Assembly: GCA_017473955.1 (NCBI GenBank)
Contig: JAFUIK010000025.1
Coordinates: 1-57,100 of the forward strand
Length of the DNA: 57,100 bases
Reading direction: 5' to 3'
From: Ruminococcus sp.
GTDB taxonomy: Bacteria > Bacillota > Clostridia > Oscillospirales > Acutalibacteraceae
The notes below the pieces were generated by a model, which saw nothing but the letters and a program-made list of their open reading frames with translations, had not been told where the DNA came from and ran no database searches. Every line of letters starts with the position of its first letter. The first letter of the stretch is position 1. Below are positions 24,010 through 32,478 of the stretch, piece after piece. The position numbers and the translations under genes are program-made.

Positions 24010-25332
24010 ATGAAGAGATTTATCAGTATATTCCTATCACTAGTCGTTTTGATTTCGCTTGTGAGTACGGTTGCTACCGATGCTATAAGCTTTGATTGCG
24101 ATGTTGAAACTTATTCGGATTCTATACTTATGGTTAATCTGGATTCGAATATGGTTGTTTTTGAGAAAGACGCAGATTCCAAGCGTTACCCTGCATCATT
24201 AACAAAGATTATGACCTACATCATCGCAGCGGAATACTTTGATGACTATGATAATACTAGAGTTGAAGTGAAACAGTCTATTATCTCATCTCTTGAGGCA
24301 AATGGTATAGCATGTTCAGGCCTTGAGTGGCACGCAGGAAAAAGCTTAACCGTCACAGACCTTTTATATGCACTTATGGTGCCTGTGGGTCACGATGCGG
24401 CAACTGTTTTAGCTGATTATATTACTAAAGACAGTGGGAAAGATTTTGTTCAGCTAATGAACGATAAAGCACAAGAGCTTGAATGTAAGGGCACACATTT
24501 TGCAAACCCTACAGGTGTTCATCATCCGGAACATTACACTACAGCTAGGGATATGTATACTATCACAAAATATGCTATGGGTCTCCCGCTTTTTTCGAAA
24601 ATCTGTTCAACCTCAACCTATTATCTTGAGGGCGATGAGTACCCGATAACAACAACCAACTTTATGATTGACTCGGGTAGAGGCGGAGATTATTTTTATA
24701 CTTACGCAACGGGTGTCAAAAACGGAACAACCGACGAAGCAGGCAGATGTCTTGTTAGTACCGCGATGTATGACGGTTATGCGTATATGACAATTTGTTT
24801 GCATGCTCCTTATGATTTCGAAAAAGACGTTACAGAGCAGTACTGTATGATTGAATCTGCTAACCTTTATCGTTGGGCCTTCTTGAATTTGGAATTTGTT
24901 ACTCAGGTAACAAAAGATACACCTATATGTGAGCAAAAGGTAGAACACGCATGGGATACTAAGTCTATTTTATTAGTTCCTGAAACCGACCTTAATGTTA
25001 TTTTGCCTGATGATTATAAAGATGCAGATGTTGTCATAACACCTGATACAACTGAGCCTGTTAGTGCTCCGATAAGTAAAGGTGATATCATCACAACCGC
25101 TACAGTTTACTACAAGGGCGAAAAGGTAACTTCGATAAACTTAGTAGCTCAGGAAGATGTCAGAGTGAGTTTGATATTATATGTTTCTGAGCTGGTTAAA
25201 AGTGTTATAACTTCGGTTTGGTTTTTGTTAGCGGTTCTTTTGGTAGTAATTTTATTTGTAGTTTATGTTGCTATTTCAACTTCGTATTCTAAAAAGAAGA
25301 GAGCACAAAACTCAGGTAGAAAACGCAGATAA
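24010..25332 (+). CDS. D-alanyl-D-alanine carboxypeptidase (DacA type) with altered SxN motif
   Basis: A 440-residue S11-family protein with an N-terminal signal sequence (1-25), a peptidase domain, a beta-rich domain, and a C-terminal membrane helix (about 398-424) ending in a basic tail. Ser63 and Lys66 of SxxK are intact (SLTK). The SxN motif reads VGH (126-128) and KTG reads KNG (237-239), so activity may be reduced or changed. The family trims the terminal D-Ala from stem peptides. It pairs in one operon with the inactive paralogue upstream, which suggests tandem duplication and divergence. A terminator follows. Confidence 0.8.
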   Translation: MKRFISIFLSLVVLISLVSTVATDAISFDCDVETYSDSILMVNLDSNMVVFEKDADSKRYPASLTKIMTYIIAAEYFDDYDNTRVEVKQSIISSLEANGIACSGLEWHAGKSLTVTDLLYALMVPVGHDAATVLADYITKDSGKDFVQLMNDKAQELECKGTHFANPTGVHHPEHYTTARDMYTITKYAMGLPLFSKICSTSTYYLEGDEYPITTTNFMIDSGRGGDYFYTYATGVKNGTTDEAGRCLVSTAMYDGYAYMTICLHAPYDFEKDVTEQYCMIESANLYRWAFLNLEFVTQVTKDTPICEQKVEHAWDTKSILLVPETDLNVILPDDYKDADVVITPDTTEPVSAPISKGDIITTATVYYKGEKVTSINLVAQEDVRVSLILYVSELVKSVITSVWFLLAVLLVVILFVVYVAISTSYSKKKRAQNSGRKRR

Positions 25333-25348
25333 TTCTATATTAGAAAAT

Positions 25349-25376
25349 AAAGGTGACCCTTGGGTCGCCTTTTTTC
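25349..25376 (+). terminator. Intrinsic terminator after the DacA-like pair
   Basis: A stem of about 10 base pairs (25349-25358 with 25363-25372, one G-T), loop CTTG, and T-run to 25375. Confidence 0.78.
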
Positions 25377-25474
25377 GTGCTATTTTTTTCTTTTTATGTG
25401 TTAATCTTAGTCGGTAAATATCACTTGAAATATTGAAAAGTCCTGTTGTTTACTAATGTTTACAATAAATTAAC

Positions 25475-25503
25475 TTGACTATATATACTGTGTGATATAA
25501 AAT
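25475..25503 (+). promoter_or_regulatory. Promoter for the 8-TM protein gene
   Basis: TTGACT (25475-25480), a 17-base spacer and TAAAAT (25498-25503). The rest of the 225-base gap shows no other feature. Confidence 0.6.
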
Positions 25504-25557
25504 GTATACGTGATAAAAGTTATTATGGATTATTATAACTTTCAAAGGAGATTTTTT

Positions 25558-26829
25558 ATGACTTCCAAATTATCGTGGATAGCCTTTGTTCCATTCACTT
25601 TAGCGGCATTGGCTATTAAGGTTATACAGCTTTTCTTTTTAGGACCTGACGGCACATTTTATGGCTTCAATTCTTTGATGTTATCATATCTAGCTATTGC
25701 TTGTGCTGTGATTGTGATGCTGTTTGCTGTTATTTTCTGCTTGATTGATAAAAAGACAGCTCAGGTTTATATGATTAACAGGAACCCTGTTGCCGGTATC
25801 ACTGGATTGCTGCTTGCTGTTAGTATGGCTTGCGAAGGTGCCAATAGAGCATTTTACGCTTTTCGCAGCATGGGGGCAGGTTTCTTTGAAATCGCTGACA
25901 TCGTTCTGACTATTATATGTGCTATTGTTTTTGTAGTGCTCGGTCTTAACCACTTTGTTGGTAACGGCGGTGTTAAAGGACTTGCTGTATTCTATCTTGT
26001 ACCTGCTCTTTGGAGTGCCTTCAGATTAGTAAAATGTTTTTTGGCTTTTACAACAGTTTCTATTGCTGTTACTGATGTAACTATTCTTGCGTGCTACATC
26101 TTTACAACTATGTTCCTTTTTAACTACGCGATGATTGTTGCACTTATGAAGGGCAAGAGTCCTGTAAGAGCAGCTTTTATTTACGGCTTACCGGCTGTGA
26201 CTGTTTTGTTATCACACAGTATTTACGAAATGGTTTATACATACTGGTACGCTGGGGTTAACTTTAATCTCTTTAACCATCTTGATTCAATTGAGCTGTT
26301 GCTGCTAGCTGTGTATATTTTGGCATTTGTTATTGAAATGAGTGCTAAGGTTAGACGCAACGATGAAATCGAAATTATTGAAGATGCTGATTATGAGTAC
26401 GGCGAAATAGATGACCCTGACGCTGATATTGTTGACGCACTTTCTAACTCCAAGAAGTATGGTAACAAACCTGACGAAACTGTTCGCAAGGTGCTTCGAG
26501 AAGGTAATAATGAAGACTTTTTAGCTGAGGATGACCAGGTGTTCATCGAAGTCGCACAGGCTTCTATGAGTGAAACCGATGACTATGATAGCGATGTTGA
26601 TGTTAGCGATTTTATTTATGGTCAGGCACCAAGCGAAGATGATTTAGTGATGCCGATTGCTGATAACGAAGGCGTTGATTACGAATCTCAGAAAGAGGAT
26701 GCCGAGCATTATATAACAAAGGGCGACAGCACTTATGATGAAGATGATGATACCAATGCTTCTGGTGGATTCAGTATGGATAGAATAGATCAGCTTATTC
26801 TTGAGATATCTGAGGATGAAGTAAACTGA
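25558..26829 (+). CDS. Membrane protein with eight predicted helices and a long acidic tail
   Basis: About 423 residues; I do not recognise the family. Roughly eight hydrophobic segments fill residues 1-275. A C-terminal tail of about 145 residues is very rich in Asp and Glu, low in hydrophobic residues and probably disordered and cytosolic. Repeated short acidic stretches such as DYDSDVDVSD suggest a binding or regulatory region. The ATG at 25558 follows AAAGGAG; the frame opens at 25510 without a ribosome site. It has its own promoter and terminator, so it is monocistronic, between cell-wall and surface-protein genes. Confidence 0.7.
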   Translation: MTSKLSWIAFVPFTLAALAIKVIQLFFLGPDGTFYGFNSLMLSYLAIACAVIVMLFAVIFCLIDKKTAQVYMINRNPVAGITGLLLAVSMACEGANRAFYAFRSMGAGFFEIADIVLTIICAIVFVVLGLNHFVGNGGVKGLAVFYLVPALWSAFRLVKCFLAFTTVSIAVTDVTILACYIFTTMFLFNYAMIVALMKGKSPVRAAFIYGLPAVTVLLSHSIYEMVYTYWYAGVNFNLFNHLDSIELLLLAVYILAFVIEMSAKVRRNDEIEIIEDADYEYGEIDDPDADIVDALSNSKKYGNKPDETVRKVLREGNNEDFLAEDDQVFIEVAQASMSETDDYDSDVDVSDFIYGQAPSEDDLVMPIADNEGVDYESQKEDAEHYITKGDSTYDEDDDTNASGGFSMDRIDQLILEISEDEVN

Positions 26830-26835
26830 TAAGTG

Positions 26836-26860
26836 TGGGCGGGGTTACCCGCCCATTTTT
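26836..26860 (+). terminator. Intrinsic terminator
   Basis: An eight-base-pair GC-rich stem (26836-26843 with 26848-26855), loop GTTA, T-run 26856-26860. Confidence 0.9.
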
Positions 26861-26905
26861 GCTAATTACACTTTTGATTATTTAACCCGTGAGGGATTGA
26901 TGTAT

Positions 26906-28312
26906 ATGAAAAGACTAATTTTAATACTATCTGTTATATTTCTGGCGGTATCTATTGTTGCAGTTATACCGACATTTTCGGCAGCTACCGATTTTATTGT
27001 TGAAGACGGTGTGTTGTTAGCTTATGAGGGTGATAGCAATAGCGTTTCTGTACCGTCATCTGTCAGTGTGATTTCTGATGAGGCTTTTCTTAATAACACA
27101 AATTTGAAGTCTGTAGAAATACCATCAAGCGTTTATTCTATTGGAGATAAGGCATTTTATGGTTGTACATCGCTGGCTGATGTAAATGGTGGTGAAAGCA
27201 TCAGGTATGTCGGAGCACTTGCGTTTGTCGGTACACCTTTCCTTCAGGAGTCAACGGTTGAATATGTAACCCTTGGCAGTGCTTTGATTTGCTATAACGG
27301 CACTTCAAGTAGCGTTGATTTGCCTGACAGTATTACAACAGTTTCTCCATACGCTTTCTTACGTAATAAAAAGATAACCTCTTTTTCGGCAGGGAATAAT
27401 TTAGGCTCAATTGGTGAGGGTGCTTTCTACGAATGTGAAAAACTTTCTGCCGTTGCTCTTACAGACAGCGTATCGTTTATTGGTGCTGATGCTTTTAGCG
27501 GTACAAAGTGGCTTGCTGCTCAGTCGGACTTTGTGGTGCTTGGCGATTCAATCCTTGTATCTTATAATGGTAGCAAGGCTTATGTTTCGGTACCTGACGG
27601 AATAAAGCAGATTGCACCAAATGCTTTTTACGAAAACTCTGTTGTTACAAACATCTTTCTTCCTACATCAGTTTTTGCCATAGGAGAGAGAGCTTTTATG
27701 GGATGTAGCAAACTGACCGAGGTACAGCTTAACCTCGGACTTGTAATGATTGATAACGAGGCTTTTGCTAATTGCTCTAAGCTTTTGTCTGTCACTACAC
27801 CGAACACACTTTCAAAAATCGGCAGAGGAGCTTTCATAAAGTGTCCGAGATTAAAATCAGTTTTTATTCACGGAAATAATGTTTCAGTTGATTATGGAGT
27901 GTTCTCTAGTTGTGATTCGCTTGAGGTTGCACTCTTATCAAGTGATGTTGCATCCTTAGGTGATTACTCGTTCTCGGACAACCCTAAGCTTAAGTACGTC
28001 ACTGTTCCGCCAGAAGTGATTTCCGTCACCTCAAATGCGTTTAAGAACTGTCCTTCGCTTACTGTTATTACTGACGATGATTCGTTTGCAAAAGATGCTC
28101 TGTCAGGTAGTGTGAAGCTTAGCTTTAATAGAGGAGACTCAAATATTGACGGACAAGTTGACATAATGGATGCTACAGCAATTCAGCTTCATATCGCAAG
28201 CGTGTCTCCGTTAGCGGTTGTTAATTCAGCATATATGGATGCTGATTTTGATGCTGATGTAACTATTCTTGATGCAACTTATGTTCAGCTTTTTATTGCA
28301 AAACTTTTGTGA
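26906..28312 (+). CDS. Secreted BspA-type leucine-rich-repeat protein with C-terminal dockerin
   Basis: About 468 residues: signal peptide (1-28), then LRR_5-type repeats through about residue 400 with recurring AF-x-x-C-x-x-L spacing. A C-terminal dockerin-like module of about 60 residues follows. It has two calcium loops: DSNIDGQVDIMD, with all ligand positions filled, and DADFDADVTILD, with Thr at position 9. Dockerins dock proteins onto cohesins of cellulosome-like or amylosome-like scaffolds; no cohesin is in the window. The start could also be ATG 26900 or TTG 26897, but 26906 has the best spacing from GAGGG and begins the signal peptide. Confidence 0.82.
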   Translation: MKRLILILSVIFLAVSIVAVIPTFSAATDFIVEDGVLLAYEGDSNSVSVPSSVSVISDEAFLNNTNLKSVEIPSSVYSIGDKAFYGCTSLADVNGGESIRYVGALAFVGTPFLQESTVEYVTLGSALICYNGTSSSVDLPDSITTVSPYAFLRNKKITSFSAGNNLGSIGEGAFYECEKLSAVALTDSVSFIGADAFSGTKWLAAQSDFVVLGDSILVSYNGSKAYVSVPDGIKQIAPNAFYENSVVTNIFLPTSVFAIGERAFMGCSKLTEVQLNLGLVMIDNEAFANCSKLLSVTTPNTLSKIGRGAFIKCPRLKSVFIHGNNVSVDYGVFSSCDSLEVALLSSDVASLGDYSFSDNPKLKYVTVPPEVISVTSNAFKNCPSLTVITDDDSFAKDALSGSVKLSFNRGDSNIDGQVDIMDATAIQLHIASVSPLAVVNSAYMDADFDADVTILDATYVQLFIAKLL

Positions 28313-28319
28313 TTTTTAG

Positions 28320-28348
28320 TTGACACGACATTTTTTTAGTGCTATATT
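28320..28348 (+). promoter_or_regulatory. Promoter of thrS
   Basis: TTGACA (28320-28325), a 17-base spacer and TATATT (28343-28348), just upstream of the T-box leader. Confidence 0.75.
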
Positions 28349-28359
28349 ATTATCAATAT

Positions 28360-28586
28360 TTATCTTTGATAAGGACAACGCCTTGTTATTTGTGTTTTCA
28401 GAGAGTCGTCGGATGGTGCAAGACGACATCACTTTTTCAGGGATACCACCTTTGAGATTGCGTAGGAAATGACGCGACGGTTGACCTCGATATCGGTTAA
28501 CGAAGGGTTTATACCGAAGTTAGGTGGAACCACGGCATAGTTTATTGTCGTCCTGACATTCCGTTTGGAGTGTCAGGACGTTTTTT
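28360..28586 (+). promoter_or_regulatory. T-box riboswitch of thrS
   Basis: A tRNA-sensing leader. The conserved T-box AGGTGGAACCACGG is at 28522-28535. Stem I contains the GTCGTC/GACGAC helix near 28406-28427, and the likely specifier ACC (Thr) at 28445-28447 is followed by a purine. The bulge TGGA would pair with the UCCA end of uncharged tRNA-Thr. A strong terminator (28549-28586) follows, so low charging of tRNA-Thr should permit thrS transcription. The exact specifier loop was not folded; a second ACC follows directly (28448-28450). Confidence 0.9.
28549..28586 (+). terminator. T-box regulated terminator before thrS
   Basis: Stem of about 14 base pairs (28549-28562 with 28567-28580), loop GTTT, and T-run 28581-28586; mutually exclusive with the antiterminator that includes the T-box sequence. 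Confidence 0.88.
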
Positions 28587-28618
28587 ATATTCAGCATATT
28601 TTTATTAGGAGAGATATT

Positions 28619-30562
28619 ATGATAAATGTAGAGTTAAAAGGCGGAGTTATCCGCGAGTATGACGACAACATTACAGCGGCGGAGGTAGCTAAGTCTATCG
28701 GTGCAGGCTTGTACAAGTCTGTTTGTGCCGCTAAAATTGATGGTGTTCTTTGTGATTTACGCACACCACTTACAAAGGATTGTAAATTAGAGCTTCTCAC
28801 TTTTGATGATGAAGAGGGTAAGAAGGCTTTTTGGCACACAACATCTCACATCCTCGCACAGGCTGTAAAGCGTGTGTTCCCAAATGCTAAGTTTGCTATT
28901 GGTCCTGCTATTGACGACGGCTTCTACTATGACTTTGATGTAGAAAAGCCATTCTCAACAGAGGATATCGAAAAGATTGAAAAAGAAATGAAAGCAATCG
29001 TTAAGTCAGGTCTTGAGATTGAGCGTTTTGAGCTTGAGCCTGATAAAGCTATTGAGATGCTTAATGAAATGGGCGAGCCATATAAAGTGGAACTTGCATC
29101 TGAGCATGCTGACAAGGGCGATCCGATAAGCTTTTACAAGCAGGGCGAATTTACTGACCTTTGTGCAGGACCACACCTTATGAGTGTTGCTCCTGTTAAA
29201 GCTATCAAGCTCACAAACTGCACAGGTGCTTACTGGCGTGGTGATGCTAAAAACGCTCAACTTTGCAGAGTTTATGGTATTTCATTCCCTAAAGCTTCAA
29301 TGCTTGAAGAATATCTTACAATGCAGGAAGAAGCTTTAAAACGTGACCACAATAAGCTTGGTCGAGAGCTTGAACTCTTTACAACTTCTCCGCTTATCGG
29401 TCAGGGTTTGCCAATTATGCTCCCTAAGGGTGCTCGTATCATCCAGCTCTTACAGCGTTTTGTTGAGGATTTGGAGCAGGCTAACGGCTGGCAGTTGACA
29501 AAAACTCCGCTTATGGCTAAATCTGACTTGTATAAGCTTTCAGGTCACTGGGGACATTACAAGGATGGTATGTTTGTTTTAGGTGATGAAGAAAAGGACG
29601 ACGAGGTTTTTGCACTTCGTCCTATGACTTGTCCGTTCCAGTACCAGGCATACTTAAACAGAGGTCGTTCTTATCGAGACCTCCCTATGAGATTGAATGA
29701 GACATCAACACTTTTCAGAAACGAAGCAAGTGGTGAGATGCACGGACTTATTCGTGTGCGTCAGTTTACAATTTCCGAGGGTCACCTTATGTGTACTCCT
29801 GAACAGCTTGAGGATGAATTCAAGCATTGCTTAGAGCTTGCTATCTACTGCTTAAAGACACTCGGTCTTTACGAAGATGTATCTTACCGTTTCTCACAGT
29901 GGGATCCATCTGACAGAGATAAGTACATCGGCACAGAAGAACAGTGGGATGAGGCTCAGGGTATTATGGGCAAGATTCTTGACCATCTTGAGATTCCTTA
30001 CAAAATCGGTATCGGCGAGGCTGCGTTCTACGGTCCTAAGCTCGACATCCAGATTAAGAACGTATTTGGTAAGGAAGATACACTTATTACAATTCAGGTT
30101 GACCAGATGCTCGCTGAGAAGTTTGGTATGGAATATGTCGATAAGGACGGTACAAAGAAGAATCCTTACATCATTCACAGAACATCTCTTGGTTGTTACG
30201 AGAGAACTCTCGCACTTCTTATTGAGAAGTATGCAGGTGCGTTTCCAATGTGGTTAGCTCCTGTTCAGGTTAAGCTTTTACCAATTGCTGACAGACACCT
30301 TGACTACATCTATGAGGTTAAGAAGGCACTTGAGAAAAAGGGTATGCGTGTTGAGATTGATGACAGATCAGAGAAAATCGGATTCAAAATCAGAGAGGCA
30401 CAGCTTTCTAAAGTGCCATATATGATTCTTGTCGGTGACAAGGATATTGAGAATAATACAGTTTCTGTCCGTGACAGAAAAGAGGGTGACCTCGGTGCTA
30501 TGAGCCTAGATGAGTTTATCGCTAAGGCTGTTGAAGAAATCGAGACAAAGCTCATTAAATAA
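28619..30562 (+). CDS. thrS: Threonine-tRNA ligase
   Basis: A 647-residue ThrRS with TGS, editing (tRNA-SAD), class II catalytic and anticodon domains in order. Zinc-ligand positions are conserved: Cys in RPMTCP, His in SEGHLMC and His in IIHRTSLGC. The flanking residues (CPFQ, SEGH, GCYERT) differ from the E. coli-like CPGH/DDAH/GSMER forms and match a variant branch of bacterial ThrRS. The ATG at 28619 has an AGGAGAG site; an in-frame TTG at 28565 lies inside the leader terminator and is rejected. Expression is governed by the upstream T-box. Confidence 0.95.
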   Translation: MINVELKGGVIREYDDNITAAEVAKSIGAGLYKSVCAAKIDGVLCDLRTPLTKDCKLELLTFDDEEGKKAFWHTTSHILAQAVKRVFPNAKFAIGPAIDDGFYYDFDVEKPFSTEDIEKIEKEMKAIVKSGLEIERFELEPDKAIEMLNEMGEPYKVELASEHADKGDPISFYKQGEFTDLCAGPHLMSVAPVKAIKLTNCTGAYWRGDAKNAQLCRVYGISFPKASMLEEYLTMQEEALKRDHNKLGRELELFTTSPLIGQGLPIMLPKGARIIQLLQRFVEDLEQANGWQLTKTPLMAKSDLYKLSGHWGHYKDGMFVLGDEEKDDEVFALRPMTCPFQYQAYLNRGRSYRDLPMRLNETSTLFRNEASGEMHGLIRVRQFTISEGHLMCTPEQLEDEFKHCLELAIYCLKTLGLYEDVSYRFSQWDPSDRDKYIGTEEQWDEAQGIMGKILDHLEIPYKIGIGEAAFYGPKLDIQIKNVFGKEDTLITIQVDQMLAEKFGMEYVDKDGTKKNPYIIHRTSLGCYERTLALLIEKYAGAFPMWLAPVQVKLLPIADRHLDYIYEVKKALEKKGMRVEIDDRSEKIGFKIREAQLSKVPYMILVGDKDIENNTVSVRDRKEGDLGAMSLDEFIAKAVEEIETKLIK

Positions 30563-30585
30563 TATTACTTAACGGAGGTGGCTCC

Positions 30586-31374
30586 TTGAGAAGAAAATCT
30601 ACTATGAAAGTCACAAGGGGTCGCCTTGAAGAAGATAGAAGAAGAAGCGAAGATACATTTGAATATCAGCGTGTTATGCTTTTTATGCTTCCGCTGATTA
30701 TGATTGTTGTGCTTGTTATCGGAGTGTATTTCGGATATCTGTCATATCGTGATAATTTTGTTGATACAAAAGAGTTTGAACAATCAAGCTTAGCCGACCC
30801 GCAGTTTACTGAGGATGAAAATAGCGAGCTTTTACGAGTTGTAAGCTCTGCAACCCCTGTTGATAATGACTATGTGCCACAGCTGTCAACAGTAAATGGG
30901 GTAGAGGTTAACTCTCTTATGAAGTCTGACCTGGAAGCTATGCTAATTGATGCAAATTCTGCAGGCTTGGATTTAACTTTGATTAGTGGTTATATTTCTT
31001 ATGAAGAACAAAAAGATAAATATAACGATGCCGTAGCTAATCATAAGAAAAAGAATAAAAGCTCTACTGTTAAAGCAGAAGCGGCAGTTAAGAAAACTAT
31101 TCCTAACGCAGGAGAGAGTGAACAGCAAACAGGTCTGTTGGTGAAATTTTCAGATGGCAGTGATAAAAAGTTTTACGAAACTGCTGAGTTTCGCTGGTTA
31201 CAGAAAAACTCTGTGGACTATGGTTTCGTCTTAAGATATCCTGAAAAAGAGAACACAGGCGGTCTTTCTTACTCTTCGGACTTATACCGATATGTCGGTA
31301 AAGAGTACGCTTTATCAATGCGTACTTACAATATGAATCTCGATGAATTTGTCCAGTATTTGAATTGTCAATAA
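30586..31374 (+). CDS. VanY-like (M15B) protein lacking zinc ligands
   Basis: A 262-residue type II membrane protein: charged cytosolic start, one membrane helix (about 31-52), and an extracytosolic domain that matches VanY-type D,D-carboxypeptidases (SGYISYEEQ, ESEQQTG, YGFVLRYP, YRYVG). The zinc and catalytic residues are gone. The SEHxxG His is Gln180, the zinc Asp is Lys187, and the E-x-W-H Glu and His are Ser230 and Leu233. It is expected to be inactive and perhaps binds peptidoglycan. The start is TTG, with a near-perfect GGAGGTG five bases before it; ATG 30604 is the alternative. It follows thrS after 23 bases. Confidence 0.78.
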   Translation: MRRKSTMKVTRGRLEEDRRRSEDTFEYQRVMLFMLPLIMIVVLVIGVYFGYLSYRDNFVDTKEFEQSSLADPQFTEDENSELLRVVSSATPVDNDYVPQLSTVNGVEVNSLMKSDLEAMLIDANSAGLDLTLISGYISYEEQKDKYNDAVANHKKKNKSSTVKAEAAVKKTIPNAGESEQQTGLLVKFSDGSDKKFYETAEFRWLQKNSVDYGFVLRYPEKENTGGLSYSSDLYRYVGKEYALSMRTYNMNLDEFVQYLNCQ

Positions 31375-31391
31375 AAAAATTAAAAAAAGAC

Positions 31392-31420
31392 TTGCATTTT
31401 GTAATGTTTTATAGTATAAT
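31392..31420 (+). promoter_or_regulatory. Promoter of rpmE
   Basis: TTGCAT (31392-31397), a 17-base spacer and TATAAT (31415-31420), 43 bases before the rpmE ATG. Confidence 0.7.
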
Positions 31421-31462
31421 CCATTTGTTATATTTCGGTTTCAGCGAAAGAGGTGAACATCA

Positions 31463-31669
31463 ATGAAGGAAAGTATCCATCCAAATTATGAGAAGACAAC
31501 AATTACTTGCGCATGCGGTAATGTAATCGAGACAGGTTCAACTAAGAAAGACATCCGTGTTGAAATTTGTTCAAAATGCCACCCATTCTTCACAGGAAAG
31601 CAGAAGCTCGTTGATACCGGCGGACGTGTTGACAGATTTAAGAAGCGTTTCGGTATGGAAGGCAAATAA
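31463..31669 (+). CDS. rpmE: Ribosomal protein bL31
   Basis: A 68-residue L31 of the zinc-binding type, with C-x-C at residues 16-18 and C-x-x-C near 36-39 ([10 protein letters not shown]). The zinc-lacking paralogue (YtiA type) is induced in zinc starvation in other bacteria; this is the standard form. It sits on the large subunit at the intersubunit bridge. It has its own promoter and terminator. The start follows GAGGTG. Confidence 0.96.
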   Translation: MKESIHPNYEKTTITCACGNVIETGSTKKDIRVEICSKCHPFFTGKQKLVDTGGRVDRFKKRFGMEGK

Positions 31670-31683
31670 TTGCGTAATTGTTG

Positions 31684-31714
31684 AGGCGGTACTGCGGTAC
31701 CGCCTGTTCTTTTT
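31684..31714 (+). terminator. Intrinsic terminator after rpmE
   Basis: Nine-base-pair stem (31684-31692 with 31697-31705), loop TGCG, T-rich tail. Confidence 0.85.
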
Positions 31715-31738
31715 ATTGTTAGTGAAAAGGAGTCAGCC

Positions 31739-32368
31739 GTGCAGACATATATTACTGTTAAAGGGTTTGATTATGACGAGTTTGTTGAGAAGCGTTCCCG
31801 CTTTATCGGATATATCAAACACGTCGAAACCGAAAAAGAGGCTACTGATTTTGTAGCTGAAATACGACAAAAGCACTGGGATGCAACACATAATGTGTAT
31901 GCCTATTCCTTAAGAAACAATCAAGTTAAGCGTTATAGTGATGACAATGAACCGCAGGGCACTGCAGGTATGCCTGTGCTTGATGTGTTGCTTAAAAATA
32001 ACGTTGTTGATGTTGTGGTTGTTGTAACACGATACTTTGGCGGTGTTCTACTTGGGGGTGGCGGACTAGTGCGAGCATACTCACATTCTGCTTCTATCGC
32101 ACTCAAAAAAATTGGTATGATTACAATGCAGATGTGCTCGCAGTGCAAGCTTACCTGCACATATACTCAGTACGGCAAAATTCCTGCTACTATTGCATCC
32201 TTTGACGGAGTTGTTGATGATAGCGAATTTACTGATTTTGTAGGCGTAAAGTTCCATTTGCCTTGCGATAATCTGAAAAAACTAAACGAAGCCTTGTGTG
32301 AGCTCACCTGCGGTGATTGTCAGGCTGATGAATTGTCAAAGGACTTTTATGAGTTAAAAAATAAATAA
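31739..32368 (+). CDS. yigZ: YigZ/IMPACT family protein
   Basis: A 209-residue member of the UPF0029/IMPACT family (YvyE in Bacillus). The N-terminal domain has the signature SDDNEPQGTAGMPVL near residue 63 and VVTRYFGGVLLGGGGLVRAY near 95; a ferredoxin-like C-terminal domain follows. The function is poorly known; the fold resembles EF-G domain IV and RNA-binding domains. The start is GTG with AAAAGGAG before it. The 110-base gap to dnaG has only a weak 5-base-pair hairpin and a T-run (32412-32441). Confidence 0.85.
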   Translation: MQTYITVKGFDYDEFVEKRSRFIGYIKHVETEKEATDFVAEIRQKHWDATHNVYAYSLRNNQVKRYSDDNEPQGTAGMPVLDVLLKNNVVDVVVVVTRYFGGVLLGGGGLVRAYSHSASIALKKIGMITMQMCSQCKLTCTYTQYGKIPATIASFDGVVDDSEFTDFVGVKFHLPCDNLKKLNEALCELTCGDCQADELSKDFYELKNK

Positions 32369-32478
32369 TTTAAGAAATTTTTATAAAAATAAAGGGAAAA
32401 GAGAAATTTGTGCGTAATTAGTCTACGCTTGGAGTTTTTTTCACTTTATTCACTCTATGACAGATAAGGGGGGAGATA

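Noticed and set aside
28565-28618. 18-codon TTG-initiated extension of thrS
   Set aside because: It begins within the T-box terminator; ATG 28619 has a good ribosome site.
32412-32441. Possible terminator between yigZ and dnaG
   Set aside because: The stem is only five base pairs (GCGTA/TACGC), with six bases between it and the T-run; too weak to call.
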